Origin: Elizabethkingia miricola
GTDB lineage: Bacteria; Bacteroidota; Bacteroidia; Flavobacteriales; Weeksellaceae
Length of the DNA: 64,000 nt
Assembly: GCF_001675285.1 (NCBI RefSeq)
Contig: NZ_LSGQ01000026.1
Coordinates: forward strand, 1 to 64,000
Direction of reading: 5' to 3'
Shown: piece after piece, positions 8,789 to 16,961 of the stretch
Layout of the letters: each line of letters begins with the position of its first letter
Position numbering within the stretch: position 1 is the stretch's first letter
The notes under the pieces: model-generated
What the model saw: the letters and a program-made list of their open reading frames with translations, nothing else
The model's database searches: none
Told to the model about the DNA's origin: nothing
Program-made: the position numbers and the translations under genes

Positions 8789-9388
8789 TTAATTCTCCAA
8801 TGCGATCTTACTCTCCCTAAATATCCTTCTCCAGTTAAAATACCCTGAAACAGCCACGCTAAATAGAATAACGCTCAAGATAGCATACAGGTAAAGCGAT
8901 TTGTGAACCATCAAAGGAATTGAAATCAGGTTACTGACGTTCAATAATATCCAGTTTTCAATTTTACGTTTAGCCATCAGCCACATACCAGCCCATGCAA
9001 AAGCACTTACGCTGGCATCCCATATAGGTACATCCGAATTGGTAAAGTGGGTAAGAGCAAAATAAAAAATACCGAAACTAAAAACAACGATCCCAGCCGT
9101 TTTTAGCTTATCTGTATTGTCTGTATAAGAAATAGGAGCTTCATGCTTCGCTTTTCCATATTTCCAGTAAAGCCAGCCATAGATACTCATCACAAGATAA
9201 TAAAGGTTGAGTGTAAACTCGGCATACAGTTTCGCATTAAACATTACGATTAGTGTAAGGATAATACTTACAACACCGAAGAGATAGTTTACCGGATTAT
9301 TTTGTCGTGATAAAACGACCTGGAAAATTGAAAGAATAACACCCAGCCATTCTATCCATGTTGTTTGTTGAATAATTTCCTGCATCAT
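8789..9388 (-). CDS. pnuT: PnuC-family transporter, probably thiamine (PnuT)
   Basis: A 199-residue membrane protein of the PnuC family, which normally moves nicotinamide riboside by facilitated diffusion. About seven hydrophobic helices are visible, and YLVMSIYGWLYWKYGK in the middle is the characteristic Trp-rich PnuC segment. A TPP riboswitch directly upstream on the same strand indicates thiamine as the likely substrate, as for the PnuT subgroup. The start may be either of two adjacent Met codons (9388 or 9385). Family is firm; substrate is inferred from the riboswitch. Confidence 0.88.
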   Translation of the reverse strand: MMQEIIQQTTWIEWLGVILSIFQVVLSRQNNPVNYLFGVVSIILTLIVMFNAKLYAEFTLNLYYLVMSIYGWLYWKYGKAKHEAPISYTDNTDKLKTAGIVVFSFGIFYFALTHFTNSDVPIWDASVSAFAWAGMWLMAKRKIENWILLNVSNLISIPLMVHKSLYLYAILSVILFSVAVSGYFNWRRIFRESKIALEN

Positions 9389-9410
9389 TGTAATGAATTA
9401 TTTTGATGAG

Positions 9411-9500
9411 GAGATGACAGATCCCTACGCCGGCATTATCCGGATCAGGTGCGGAAAAAACTTCCTGGGTATCATCTCAGCCACTAAGGCACCCCATTGA
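9411..9500 (-). promoter_or_regulatory. TPP riboswitch (THI element)
   Basis: On the minus strand the conserved THI core is present in order: GGGGTGCC, CTGAGATGATACCC, CTGATCCGGATAATGCCGG and CGTAGGGA. It sits between a TATATTTG promoter box and the PnuC-family gene. Thiamine pyrophosphate binding would be expected to repress the transporter. Edges are approximate. Confidence 0.96.
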
Positions 9501-9506
9501 CAGGTG

Positions 9507-9514
9507 CAAATATA
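9507..9514 (-). promoter_or_regulatory. -7 promoter box of the TPP riboswitch/pnuT unit
   Basis: TATATTTG on the minus strand, an exact TAnnTTTG match, ends 6 nt before the riboswitch begins. Confidence 0.65.
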
Positions 9515-9535
9515 AAGGTTTTTCGGCTAACAGTT

Positions 9536-9750
9536 GTTGGTTGACAGCTATTAGTTGATGGGTATTAGTTATCGGTTGGTCAGTGCCTGATCTCTGATTA
9601 GAAGGTTTAACGACTTATTGTAATAATACTAGGTAGTATATAAGACTAAAAGACCAATGTCTATTATCTAATCTCTTGTATCTTGCGCCTTGTAACTTGT
9701 ATCTTACCTCTTGATATTAACTTCATACTTTATATCTCATATCTTTTCCT
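9536..9750. repeat. Low-complexity degenerate repeats between pnuT and ffh
   Basis: The stretch is built from imperfect short units: several TTAGTT/GTTGG units on the left, and on the right several CTTGTATCTTG-like and ATATCTCATATC-like units. No open reading frame of note. An in-frame extension of ffh runs through the right half, but its translation has no family similarity. Confidence 0.45.
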
Positions 9751-9758
9751 TATTTTTG
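9751..9758 (+). promoter_or_regulatory. -7 promoter box of ffh
   Basis: TATTTTTG matches TAnnTTTG and ends 26 nt before the ffh ATG at 9785. It supports that start over the longer upstream frame. Confidence 0.55.
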
Positions 9759-9784
9759 CAACTTACCAAAGAATAGATTTAATT

Positions 9785-11149
9785 ATGTTCAATAGTTTAC
9801 AGGACAAACTAGATAAAGCTTTACAAAATATCCAGGGACGCGGTAAGATTACCGAGATTAACGTTGCCGAAACCGTTAAAGAAATTCGTCGTGCATTAGT
9901 AGATGCCGATGTTAACTTTAAGGTAGCAAAAGATCTTACTAAAAGAGTTCAGGATAAAGCTTTAGGACAAAATGTTTTAACATCCATTACCCCGGGACAA
10001 TTGATGACAAAAATTGTTCACGATGAGTTAGTGGATTTAATGGGAGGAACCAATGAAGGACTTAATCTTTCCGAAAAACCAACAATTATACTAATTGCAG
10101 GTTTACAAGGTTCTGGTAAAACGACATTCTCCGGGAAATTAGCAAACTTCCTGAAGAAGAAAAAGAGCAAAAACCCTTTATTGGTAGCATGTGACGTTTA
10201 TCGTCCTGCTGCGATCGATCAGCTAAAAGTATTAGGTGGTCAGACAGGAGTTCCTGTATATACTGAAGAAGGCAACCTAAATCCGGTTCAGATTTCTCAA
10301 AATGCAATAGAATTTGCAAAGCAAAACAAGCACGATGTTATCATTATAGATACCGCAGGGCGTTTGGCTATCGACGAAGAGATGATGAACGAAATTCGTA
10401 ATGTTCACCAGTCTGTAAAACCTACAGAAACTCTTTTCGTAGTTGACTCTATGACGGGTCAGGATGCTGTGAATACAGCAAAAGCCTTTAACGATGTCCT
10501 TAATTATAACGGTGTAGTTCTTACCAAATTAGATGGTGATACCCGTGGTGGTGCAGCATTAACGATCCGTTCGGTAGTAGAAAAACCAATTAAGTTCATT
10601 TCTACTGGTGAGAAAATGGATGCTCTGGATATTTTCTATCCGGAAAGGATGGCAGACAGAATCCTGGGGATGGGGGATGTTGTTTCCTTAGTAGAAAGGG
10701 CTCAGGAGCAGTTTGATGAAGAGGAAGCTAAAAAGCTACACAAGAAGATTGCTAAGAACGAATTTGGTTTCGACGATTTCTTAAAGCAAATTCAGCAAAT
10801 TAAAAAAATGGGTAACATGAAAGACCTTTTAGGAATGTTACCGGGAGTTGGAAAAGCTATAAAAGATGTGGATATCAATGATGATGCCTTCAAGCACATC
10901 GAAGCGATTATCCAGTCTATGACTCCGGAAGAAAGAAGAAGACCAAGCACTATTAATATGTCCAGAAAGCAGCGTATTGCCAAAGGAGCAGGACGCAAAC
11001 TTGAGGATGTGAACGCTTTAATGAAGCAGTTCGAACAAATGGGTAAAATGATGAAGATGATGCAGGGACCTCAAGGAAAACAGTTAATGGCTATGATGGG
11101 CAAAGGTATGCCGGGAATGGGTGGCGGAATGCCTGGATTTGGTAAATAA
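9785..11149 (+). CDS. ffh: Signal recognition particle protein Ffh
   Basis: A 454-residue SRP54 GTPase. With 4.5S RNA it recognises signal sequences and docks translating ribosomes on FtsY. The N domain (residues 1-85) is followed by the G domain with GLQGSGKTT (P loop), DVYRPAAIDQL, DTAGRL and TKLDGDTRGG. The Met-rich M domain (about 300-454) ends in GMPGMGGGMPGFGK. The start at 9785 (MFNSLQDKL) is the conserved family N-terminus; a longer frame from 9683 encodes unrelated hydrophobic sequence over a promoter and is rejected. A TM2-domain gene follows. Confidence 0.97.
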   Translation: MFNSLQDKLDKALQNIQGRGKITEINVAETVKEIRRALVDADVNFKVAKDLTKRVQDKALGQNVLTSITPGQLMTKIVHDELVDLMGGTNEGLNLSEKPTIILIAGLQGSGKTTFSGKLANFLKKKKSKNPLLVACDVYRPAAIDQLKVLGGQTGVPVYTEEGNLNPVQISQNAIEFAKQNKHDVIIIDTAGRLAIDEEMMNEIRNVHQSVKPTETLFVVDSMTGQDAVNTAKAFNDVLNYNGVVLTKLDGDTRGGAALTIRSVVEKPIKFISTGEKMDALDIFYPERMADRILGMGDVVSLVERAQEQFDEEEAKKLHKKIAKNEFGFDDFLKQIQQIKKMGNMKDLLGMLPGVGKAIKDVDINDDAFKHIEAIIQSMTPEERRRPSTINMSRKQRIAKGAGRKLEDVNALMKQFEQMGKMMKMMQGPQGKQLMAMMGKGMPGMGGGMPGFGK

Positions 11150-11195
11150 ACAGCAAATAATTAATTATTAAATAATAAACACAAGTATTAAAATT

Positions 11196-11471
11196 ATGGA
11201 AGAGACAACACAACAAAACTACAATCAACAAGTACCTTATAAATCTGAAAAGAAAGTTGCAGCAGGCGTTTTAGGTATTTTAATTGGAAGCTTGGGAATA
11301 CATAAATTCTATTTAGGATATACTAAAGCAGGAATTATTCAACTTATAGCTACATTTGTTACATGTGGTATTGCAAGTGTGATTGGTCTTGTAGAAGGTA
11401 TTATCTATTTGACTAAATCAGATGAAGAGTTCGACAGAACTTACGTTCAAGGTAAAAAAGAGTGGTTCTAA
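11196..11471 (+). CDS. TM2 domain membrane protein
   Basis: A 91-residue protein with the TM2 domain: two transmembrane helices (about residues 24-41 and 48-72) joined by a short turn holding HKFYLGYTKAG, typical of the family. The first 18 residues are polar. Function is unknown for most bacterial TM2 proteins. It follows ffh by about 46 nt and ends shortly before a shared terminator. Confidence 0.9.
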   Translation: MEETTQQNYNQQVPYKSEKKVAAGVLGILIGSLGIHKFYLGYTKAGIIQLIATFVTCGIASVIGLVEGIIYLTKSDEEFDRTYVQGKKEWF

Positions 11472-11494
11472 TTTAACCTTACCACTTAAAAATA

Positions 11495-11526
11495 AAAATA
11501 GCCTGAGGTTTTCCTCAGGCTATTTT
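11495..11526. terminator. Bidirectional terminator between TM2 gene and aldo/keto reductase
   Basis: A long stem AAAATAGCCTGAGG / CCTCAGGCTATTTT with a 4-5 nt loop, A-rich on one side and T-rich on the other. It serves the two convergent genes. Confidence 0.88.
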
Positions 11527-12482
11527 GTTTTCAGTATTTCTTCAATTTGTTGTAATTCATTTTGGGAAAAATCCAAACTGTTAATACTTTCCAGATTCTG
11601 TTGTAGTTGCTCAACCGAACTGGCTCCGACAAGTACAGATGTTACCCTTTTATCCTTTAATAACCATGCAATCGCCATTTGTGCCAATGTCTGTTCTCTT
11701 TCCTGCGCCAGATTATTCAGAGCTGTAATTTGTTGTAATCTTTCTTCAGTAATATCATTTTTTTGAAGGAAACCATGGCTTTTTGCTGCACGTGAGTTTT
11801 CGGGAATACCTTTTAGATAACGGTCTGTCAGTAATCCCTGAGCCAAAGGAGAAAATGCGATACATCCCACACCATTATCTTCCAGTACATCGAGTAAACC
11901 TTCCTCTGTCCACCGTACAAACATAGAGTATTTAGGCTGATGAATAAGACATGGCGTACCTAATTCTCTTAGTATGTTGGCTGCCTGTTGAGTCTGCTCG
12001 GCATTATAATTAGAAATTCCTGCATATAAAGCTCTTCCGCTGCGTACTGCAAAGTCCAATGCCTGCATTGTTTCCTCTATTGGTGTTTCAGGGTCCGGAC
12101 GGTGAGAATAAAAGACGTCTACGTAATCCAGATTCATACGTTTCAGGCTCTGGTCCAGACTGGATATAAGATATTTTCTGGAGCCCCAGTCACCATAAGG
12201 ACCATCCCACATAGTATAACCAGCTTTTGTAGAAATGAACAGCTGATCTCTGAGAAAACCATTGAAATTTCTGCTGACAATTTTCCCGAAGTTTTCTTCA
12301 GCAGATCCGGGTACAGGACCATAATTATTTGCAAGATCAAAATGAGTGACCCCTTTATCAAAAGCGGTTTTAATAATAGCTTCAGCATTGGAGAAGACAT
12401 CTACAGATCCGAAGTTATGCCATAATCCCAATGATATTGCGGGAAGTAATACTCCGCTTCTGCCACATCTGTTATATTTCAT
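11520..12482 (-). CDS. Aldo/keto reductase, YghZ/GpR-like
   Basis: A 320-residue NADPH-dependent (beta/alpha)8-barrel reductase. The catalytic tetrad is visible: Asp and Tyr in FDLANNYGP (about residues 49-56), Lys in STKAGY (about 86), and His in YSHRPD (about 127). The C-terminal cofactor segment contains VLVGASSVEQLQQN. It most resembles the E. coli YghZ subgroup, which reduces L-glyceraldehyde 3-phosphate and methylglyoxal. Substrate here is inferred. It is a single-gene unit converging on the TM2 gene. Confidence 0.93.
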   Translation of the reverse strand: MKYNRCGRSGVLLPAISLGLWHNFGSVDVFSNAEAIIKTAFDKGVTHFDLANNYGPVPGSAEENFGKIVSRNFNGFLRDQLFISTKAGYTMWDGPYGDWGSRKYLISSLDQSLKRMNLDYVDVFYSHRPDPETPIEETMQALDFAVRSGRALYAGISNYNAEQTQQAANILRELGTPCLIHQPKYSMFVRWTEEGLLDVLEDNGVGCIAFSPLAQGLLTDRYLKGIPENSRAAKSHGFLQKNDITEERLQQITALNNLAQEREQTLAQMAIAWLLKDKRVTSVLVGASSVEQLQQNLESINSLDFSQNELQQIEEILKTK

Positions 12483-12845
12483 CGTTATTTTTTATCAAAG
12501 TTATGTTTTTTAGTCTAGATTCTACCAGACTACAGATAGTATTCCGATATATAATAACCTCATTTTATTAGTTACCTGTGGTGCAAAATTTCAATTGCTA
12601 AGCGTTAGCTGAATTACGTTTCTTAAAGCACAGCATGGCAGGCAAAAAACCTGCGTTTAGAAAAATTTATAAACACAAAGGCACCAATTATTGTATCAAT
12701 AGGTAGGATTTTTAAGGCACGGAAATATCAAAGAGTATTGAAGACTGTTTAATATTGTGAAGCAATTTGCGTTTTAAAAACAATTTTTGGTGCATTTGAT
12801 TTGTCTCTGTTTTTAAATTATTTTTCACTTTTTAAATTAAAAATT
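12483..12845. other. Intergenic region without a recognised gene
   Basis: About 360 nt between the divergent aldo/keto reductase and nhaC-family genes. I found no convincing ORF, RNA gene or repeat. The right end is very AT-rich and carries the promoter of the riboswitch-led transporter. Confidence 0.5.
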
Positions 12846-12853
12846 TATATTTG
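12846..12853 (+). promoter_or_regulatory. -7 promoter box of the SAM-like leader/nhaC unit
   Basis: TATATTTG matches TAnnTTTG exactly. Transcription would begin a few nt downstream, just before the proposed aptamer. Confidence 0.65.
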
Positions 12854-12863
12854 CACTCTAAAA

Positions 12864-12945
12864 TTATCAAGAACCCCAAAATTTGGGTAGCAACCTGCAA
12901 CAATAAGCAAGGTGCTGAAATCGATAAGCCGTTTCCGGAAAAAAT
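12864..12945 (+). promoter_or_regulatory. Compact SAM-I-family (S-box-like) riboswitch candidate
   Basis: The leader holds the hallmark S-box core in the right order: TTATCAAGA, then GCAACCTGC, then GCAAGGTGCTGAA, closed by GATAAG. P1 pairs TTATC (12864-12868) with GATAA (12923-12927). P2 is a short ACCC/GGGT hairpin. P3 pairs CCTGC with GCAAGG. Unlike classical SAM-I it lacks the long kink-turned P2 and any P4 arm between P3 and P1, and so recalls SAM-IV or SAM-I/IV members. A short CCG/CGG hairpin follows P1. The downstream gene belongs to a superfamily that includes the S-box-regulated predicted methionine transporter MetT. Class assignment is inference. Confidence 0.68.
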
Positions 12946-13007
12946 GTTGAAATCATCTCTATTTTCTGAAAGTGTGCTGATCAAAATAATTAAAAAAAAT
13001 AGATTGA

Positions 13008-14342
13008 ATGACGACACAAAAGAGCACATCTTTACGATCACTAATCCCGTTTCTTATCTTTATTCTGGTATTCCTGGGTGCCGGAATTTATTACAATGAT
13101 TTTTATGCATTACCATCACCTATCGCTATTGTTGTAGGGATAATATCAGCCTTCATTATAATTAAAGGAACTATCAAAGAGAAAACCTCTACCTTTTTGG
13201 AAGGTTGTGGTGACCGGAATATTCTTACCATGTGTATTATTTATATACTGGCAGGAGCTTTCGCTACAGTATCCAAATCAATAGGCAGCGTAGATGCTAT
13301 TGTAAATATTGGCATCAACAACCTTTCACCGCAATATTATCCGGCAGGTATTTTCTTTGTTGCTTCATTTTTGTCAATAGCTTCCGGAACATCTGTAGGG
13401 ACAATTGTAGCATTGGGACCTATTGCTGTCGGACTTTCCAATGCTGGTGGCTGCGATATTAATGTTGTAGGAGCAGCATTATTAGGAGGAGCCATGTTTG
13501 GGGATAATTTATCTATTATTTCAGATACTACTATTGCTGCCACTCAGATTTTAGGTTGTGATATGCGAGATAAATTCCGCAATAATATAGGATTTGCTCT
13601 GCCGGCAGCTATTATAGCATTCTTTATATATATTTATGTAGGAGCAGGAACTAACGAAGTTGCTCAGGCTGCTGCTCCTGTTAATATGTCTTCTGCTGTT
13701 TTGGTTATTCCTTATCTTGCAGTTATTATATTGGCGTTTTTTGGACTGGATGTCTTTTTGGTACTGATTATAGGTATTATACTGAGTGGTATTTTTGGTT
13801 TTATTTACCATGATTTTAGTTTTCTGGATTTTGGTAAAAAGGTATACGAAGGCTTTACCAGTATGACTGAGATATTCCTGCTTTCCCTACTTACAGGCGG
13901 GTTGGCCGCTATGGTTGAAAAAGCCGGAGGAATAGATAATCTTTTAAGACTGATCAGAAGCAAAATAAACGGACCAAAATCTGCATTGTTAGGGATCGGA
14001 ACCTTCGTAGGCGTAACAGATGCAGCAACAGCAAATAACACCATTTCCATTGTTATTACCGGAAAAGTTTCCAGAAAAATTACCGAAGAATATAAGATCA
14101 GACCAAGAGTTACAGCCTCTATTTTAGATACATTTTCATGTTTTGTACAGGGGATTATCCCTTATGGTGCACAGATACTTATTCTTACCGGTTATAGTAA
14201 GAATACAATCAGCTATCCTGACTTACTGAAGAACAGTTTCTATCTTTTCTTACTCCTTATAGCAGTGTTCATATATATTTATGTCGGAAATATCAAGGAA
14301 GACAAAGTAGATGAAGAGAATTTAAATATTGCAAAAAATTAA
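13008..14342 (+). CDS. NhaC-superfamily transporter, possible methionine transporter (MetT-like)
   Basis: A 444-residue inner-membrane protein with about 11-12 hydrophobic helices. It belongs to the Na+/H+ antiporter NhaC superfamily; typical segments are GDNLSIISDTTIAATQ in the middle and VTDAATANNTISIVI toward the C-terminus. Most database entries would call it an Na+/H+ antiporter. The S-box-like leader upstream makes sodium-coupled methionine uptake (MetT group) a better hypothesis. Start ATG at 13008, about 60 nt past the aptamer. It is a single-gene unit followed by a terminator. Confidence 0.85.
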   Translation: MTTQKSTSLRSLIPFLIFILVFLGAGIYYNDFYALPSPIAIVVGIISAFIIIKGTIKEKTSTFLEGCGDRNILTMCIIYILAGAFATVSKSIGSVDAIVNIGINNLSPQYYPAGIFFVASFLSIASGTSVGTIVALGPIAVGLSNAGGCDINVVGAALLGGAMFGDNLSIISDTTIAATQILGCDMRDKFRNNIGFALPAAIIAFFIYIYVGAGTNEVAQAAAPVNMSSAVLVIPYLAVIILAFFGLDVFLVLIIGIILSGIFGFIYHDFSFLDFGKKVYEGFTSMTEIFLLSLLTGGLAAMVEKAGGIDNLLRLIRSKINGPKSALLGIGTFVGVTDAATANNTISIVITGKVSRKITEEYKIRPRVTASILDTFSCFVQGIIPYGAQILILTGYSKNTISYPDLLKNSFYLFLLLIAVFIYIYVGNIKEDKVDEENLNIAKN

Positions 14343-14457
14343 CATTGATTCATACCAACGGAATATTTTTTTTCTTAACTTTAAGATGTTGAAAATAAGA
14401 AAGTGAAATTATTCATCGACATAATTGTATTTGAGAATATAAATTTTGAAAAAAATT

Positions 14458-14486
14458 AAGGTTTGCACGTCGGCAAACCTTTTTTA
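14458..14486 (+). terminator. Terminator after the nhaC-family gene
   Basis: Stem AAGGTTTGC / GCAAACCTT with a 6-nt loop followed by TTTTT. Confidence 0.8.
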
Positions 14487-14597
14487 TTTTGTTGAACCAA
14501 AAAAAATGAGATGTTTTGATCTGGAAGTGCAGCCTGTACAGGTTGCACTTTTCTTTGGTAATTTCGCTAACTTGTGGCTTCTTAAAATTTCTGACCA

Positions 14598-15170
14598 ATG
14601 TCTGTTTACGAACTCGATAAAACCTTCGAAAAGATCAACTTTAAAGAAACTCCTTTGCCAAAAGGTGATTATGAATTTTGCAGCTTTAATAACTGTGATT
14701 TTTCCGAAACGGATTTATTTTCGGTTTCGTTTACAGAGTGTCAGTTTGTGAATTGTAATTTTAGCCTTACAAAATTTGGAAGAACTAGCTTCAAGGATGT
14801 AAAGTTTAATGACTGCAAACTTATAGGACTGCATTTTGAAAATTGCAATCCTTTTGGTTTATCATTTCGTTTTGAGGATTGTCAGATTTTGCATTCTTCC
14901 TTTTATCAGCAAAATATTGCCAAAACGCTGTTCAAAAAATGCAGAATTATAGAGACTGATTTTACTGAGACTAATCTTTCCTATGTTGTTTTCGATAATA
15001 GTGATTTGTCTGGGGCTGTATTTTCAGGAAGTATATTAGAGCGGACTGATTTTCGGACAGCAAAATACTTTTCTGTTGATTTGTCAAAAAATAAAGTTAA
15101 AAAGGCGAAATTTTCAGCAGACAATCTGGTTGGCTTATTAGATAACTACGATCTGGAAATTGATTCTTGA
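14598..15170 (+). CDS. Pentapeptide-repeat protein
   Basis: A 190-residue protein composed almost entirely of A(D/N)LXX-type five-residue repeats, for example CDFSETDLFSVSF, CQFVNCNF and LSGAVFSGSILERTDF. It should fold as a right-handed quadrilateral beta-helix. Qnr and MfpA proteins that protect DNA gyrase share this fold, and its size is near theirs. The chromosomal setting and my lack of an alignment do not allow a resistance call. No signal peptide. The 3' end overlaps the promoter of the next gene. Confidence 0.85.
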   Translation: MSVYELDKTFEKINFKETPLPKGDYEFCSFNNCDFSETDLFSVSFTECQFVNCNFSLTKFGRTSFKDVKFNDCKLIGLHFENCNPFGLSFRFEDCQILHSSFYQQNIAKTLFKKCRIIETDFTETNLSYVVFDNSDLSGAVFSGSILERTDFRTAKYFSVDLSKNKVKKAKFSADNLVGLLDNYDLEIDS

Positions 15171-15190
15171 GAAAGCTTTGCTTATCTTTG
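15160..15190 (+). promoter_or_regulatory. Promoter of the GNAT gene (TTG and TATCTTTG boxes)
   Basis: TTG at 15160-15162 and TATCTTTG at 15183-15190 are 20 nt apart, a close match to the Bacteroidota TTTG/TAnnTTTG promoter. It lies over the end of the pentapeptide gene and sets the GNAT start at 15208. Confidence 0.65.
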
Positions 15191-15207
15191 TTACAAACAG
15201 ATTATTT

Positions 15208-15666
15208 ATGGAACATCAATTTTTCAGAAAACTGGATGAAGGACAAATAGAAGAGATGGTAACAATGATGCGTGAGTTTTATGCAATCGATCAATACCCT
15301 TTCAACGAAGATCTTACCAGATCTAACTTCCACCAGTTTGTACAAAATCCGGACCTGGGAAGTGCTTTTGTTATGTACAATGAAGGAAATGAGGTGATTG
15401 GATATGTAATTCTGACTTATATATTCAGTTTTGAGTTTGGAGGAAGAATAGCTTTTCTGGATGAACTTTTCCTGAATGAGAAAGCAAGAGGTAAAGGCTA
15501 TGGAAAACTGGCTGTAGATTTTGTAAAAGATTTTGCCAAAGATCAGGGGCTGAAAGTAGTCATGCTGGAAATTGAAAGGCATAACAAAAATGCATTGTTA
15601 CTATACCTGAATAAAGGATTCAAAGAGCATTACCGTAATCTGATGATTTATTCACCACAAAATTAA
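15208..15666 (+). CDS. GNAT family N-acetyltransferase
   Basis: A 152-residue acetyl-CoA-dependent acyltransferase. The central beta strand IAFLDELFLNEKARGKGYGK contains the R/Q-x-x-G-x-G/A pyrophosphate-binding motif (RGKGYGK), and the C-terminal part has the usual NKNALLLYLNKGF segment. The acceptor substrate is unknown. ATG 15208 is preferred over an in-frame upstream start at 15160 because the promoter lies in between. Confidence 0.88.
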   Translation: MEHQFFRKLDEGQIEEMVTMMREFYAIDQYPFNEDLTRSNFHQFVQNPDLGSAFVMYNEGNEVIGYVILTYIFSFEFGGRIAFLDELFLNEKARGKGYGKLAVDFVKDFAKDQGLKVVMLEIERHNKNALLLYLNKGFKEHYRNLMIYSPQN

Positions 15667-15696
15667 TGCTTGTATATTTTATACAATAGATTGTCT

Positions 15697-15721
15697 AAAT
15701 CCCTGTTAAAGGGATTTTTTT
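15697..15721 (+). terminator. Terminator after the GNAT gene
   Basis: Stem AAATCCC / GGGATTT with a 7-nt loop and a following T tract. Confidence 0.75.
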
Positions 15722-15734
15722 ATGACGTATGATT

Positions 15735-15742
15735 TAAATTTG
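15735..15742 (+). promoter_or_regulatory. -7 promoter box of the MFS gene
   Basis: TAAATTTG, exact TAnnTTTG match, ends 4 nt before the ATG at 15747, predicting a near-leaderless mRNA. Confidence 0.6.
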
Positions 15743-15746
15743 CAGT

Positions 15747-16934
15747 ATGGAAAATAGCATACAAAAAGGATTATCCCGATTACAGATTCTGATTATGGCC
15801 ATTACTGCTGGTGTTAGTGTCGCCAGTTTGTATTATGTACAGCCTATTCTGGATGAGGTATCCAAATCTTTACATAAATCTGAAAACGAAGTAGGTCTTC
15901 TTCCTGCTTTGGCTCAGGCAGGTTATGGGTTAGGACTTTTTTTCATTACACCTTATGGCGATAAGATGAACCGGAAAAAATTAATCCTGTTAATGCTTTT
16001 TGTACTGGTTCTGGCACTATTTGGAATGGCTTTGATTCATAATCTTTATGGGATTTATCTGATGAGTCTGATTATAGGAGCAATGGGAGCTGCAGCTCAG
16101 GTTGTAATGCCTATGGCAGCAACGTTAGCAACAGAAAATAAAGGTAAAATAGTGGGAATGGTTTTCACAGGACTACTATCCGGAATTCTTCTGGCGAGGG
16201 TGGTAAGTGGCTATAGTGCCAGATTATGGGGATGGCAGTCTATCTACATGATTTCAGCTTTTGTCATAATGGTTATGATGGTTTTAGTGTATTTTACCCT
16301 GCCCAATGTTGGAACGCAATTTAGTGGAACCTATGGAGAGTTACTGAAAAGTACCATTGCACAGTACAAGCGTTTCCCGAAACTGAGAAGATTATCTATT
16401 ATAGGAGCATTGGTATTTGGTGTTTTTTGCTCATTCTGGACTACAATTACATTTCACCTTACCGGAGAGCCATTTTTTCTGAAAAGTGATAAAATAGGTT
16501 TACTGGGCATTGTTGCATTGGGAGGTGCTTTGCTTGCTCCGGTTGTTGGAAGAATGGCCGACAAAGGAAGTCCTGCCCGTGGTATTTTGTACAGTATTCT
16601 GGTTGTAGTGGCTTCTGTGATCCTAATGATGGTATTTCCGTCGAATATATGGATGATTGTATTTTCTGTATTTATAATGGATGTTGGTGTACAGGCCATG
16701 CAGATTACCAATATTGCAACAATCTATACACTTGATGAATCAGCCAATAGCCGAATCAATACAGTTTATATGACGTGCTATTTTATAGGAGGGGCCTTAG
16801 GAACTGTTTTAGGTGTAAACTGCTGGCATTATGGCGGCTGGAATTTTGTGTTAATCCAGTTTATGGTTTTACTTGTTGCAGCAGTTTGTATAGCCGTTGT
16901 TAACATTAACCCAGAAAAATATAAGTTGAGATAA
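15747..16934 (+). CDS. MFS transporter (DHA1-like exporter)
   Basis: A 395-residue major facilitator with 12 predicted membrane helices. The first-half loop GDKMNRKKLIL is the MFS motif A signature after helix 2, and GRMADKGSPARG is its second-half counterpart. The sequence start LQILIMAITAGVSVASLYYVQPIL resembles the YgaY/YnfM-type drug/sugar-efflux subgroup. Substrate is unknown. It has its own promoter and stands alone. Confidence 0.9.
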   Translation: MENSIQKGLSRLQILIMAITAGVSVASLYYVQPILDEVSKSLHKSENEVGLLPALAQAGYGLGLFFITPYGDKMNRKKLILLMLFVLVLALFGMALIHNLYGIYLMSLIIGAMGAAAQVVMPMAATLATENKGKIVGMVFTGLLSGILLARVVSGYSARLWGWQSIYMISAFVIMVMMVLVYFTLPNVGTQFSGTYGELLKSTIAQYKRFPKLRRLSIIGALVFGVFCSFWTTITFHLTGEPFFLKSDKIGLLGIVALGGALLAPVVGRMADKGSPARGILYSILVVVASVILMMVFPSNIWMIVFSVFIMDVGVQAMQITNIATIYTLDESANSRINTVYMTCYFIGGALGTVLGVNCWHYGGWNFVLIQFMVLLVAAVCIAVVNINPEKYKLR

Positions 16935-16945
16935 AAAAATATATA

Positions 16946-16953
16946 TAACTTTG
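16946..16953 (+). promoter_or_regulatory. -7 promoter box of the copper operon
   Basis: TAACTTTG, exact TAnnTTTG match, 8 nt before the ATG of the HYC/CC/PP protein gene. Confidence 0.6.
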
Positions 16954-16961
16954 TCAGGGTC

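Noticed and set aside
9683..9784. N-terminal extension of Ffh by 34 residues
   Set aside because: The extension is hydrophobic and repeat-derived, contains the promoter box, and precedes the universally conserved Ffh start.
12851..13099. Open frame overlapping the transporter leader
   Set aside because: It runs through the promoter and SAM-like aptamer, then overlaps the transporter in another frame; the RNA element explains the sequence better.
14525..14552. Hairpin AAGTGCA / TGCACTT upstream of the pentapeptide gene
   Set aside because: It looks like a weak second terminator or chance stem; the preceding terminator already explains the transcript end and I could not assign a function.
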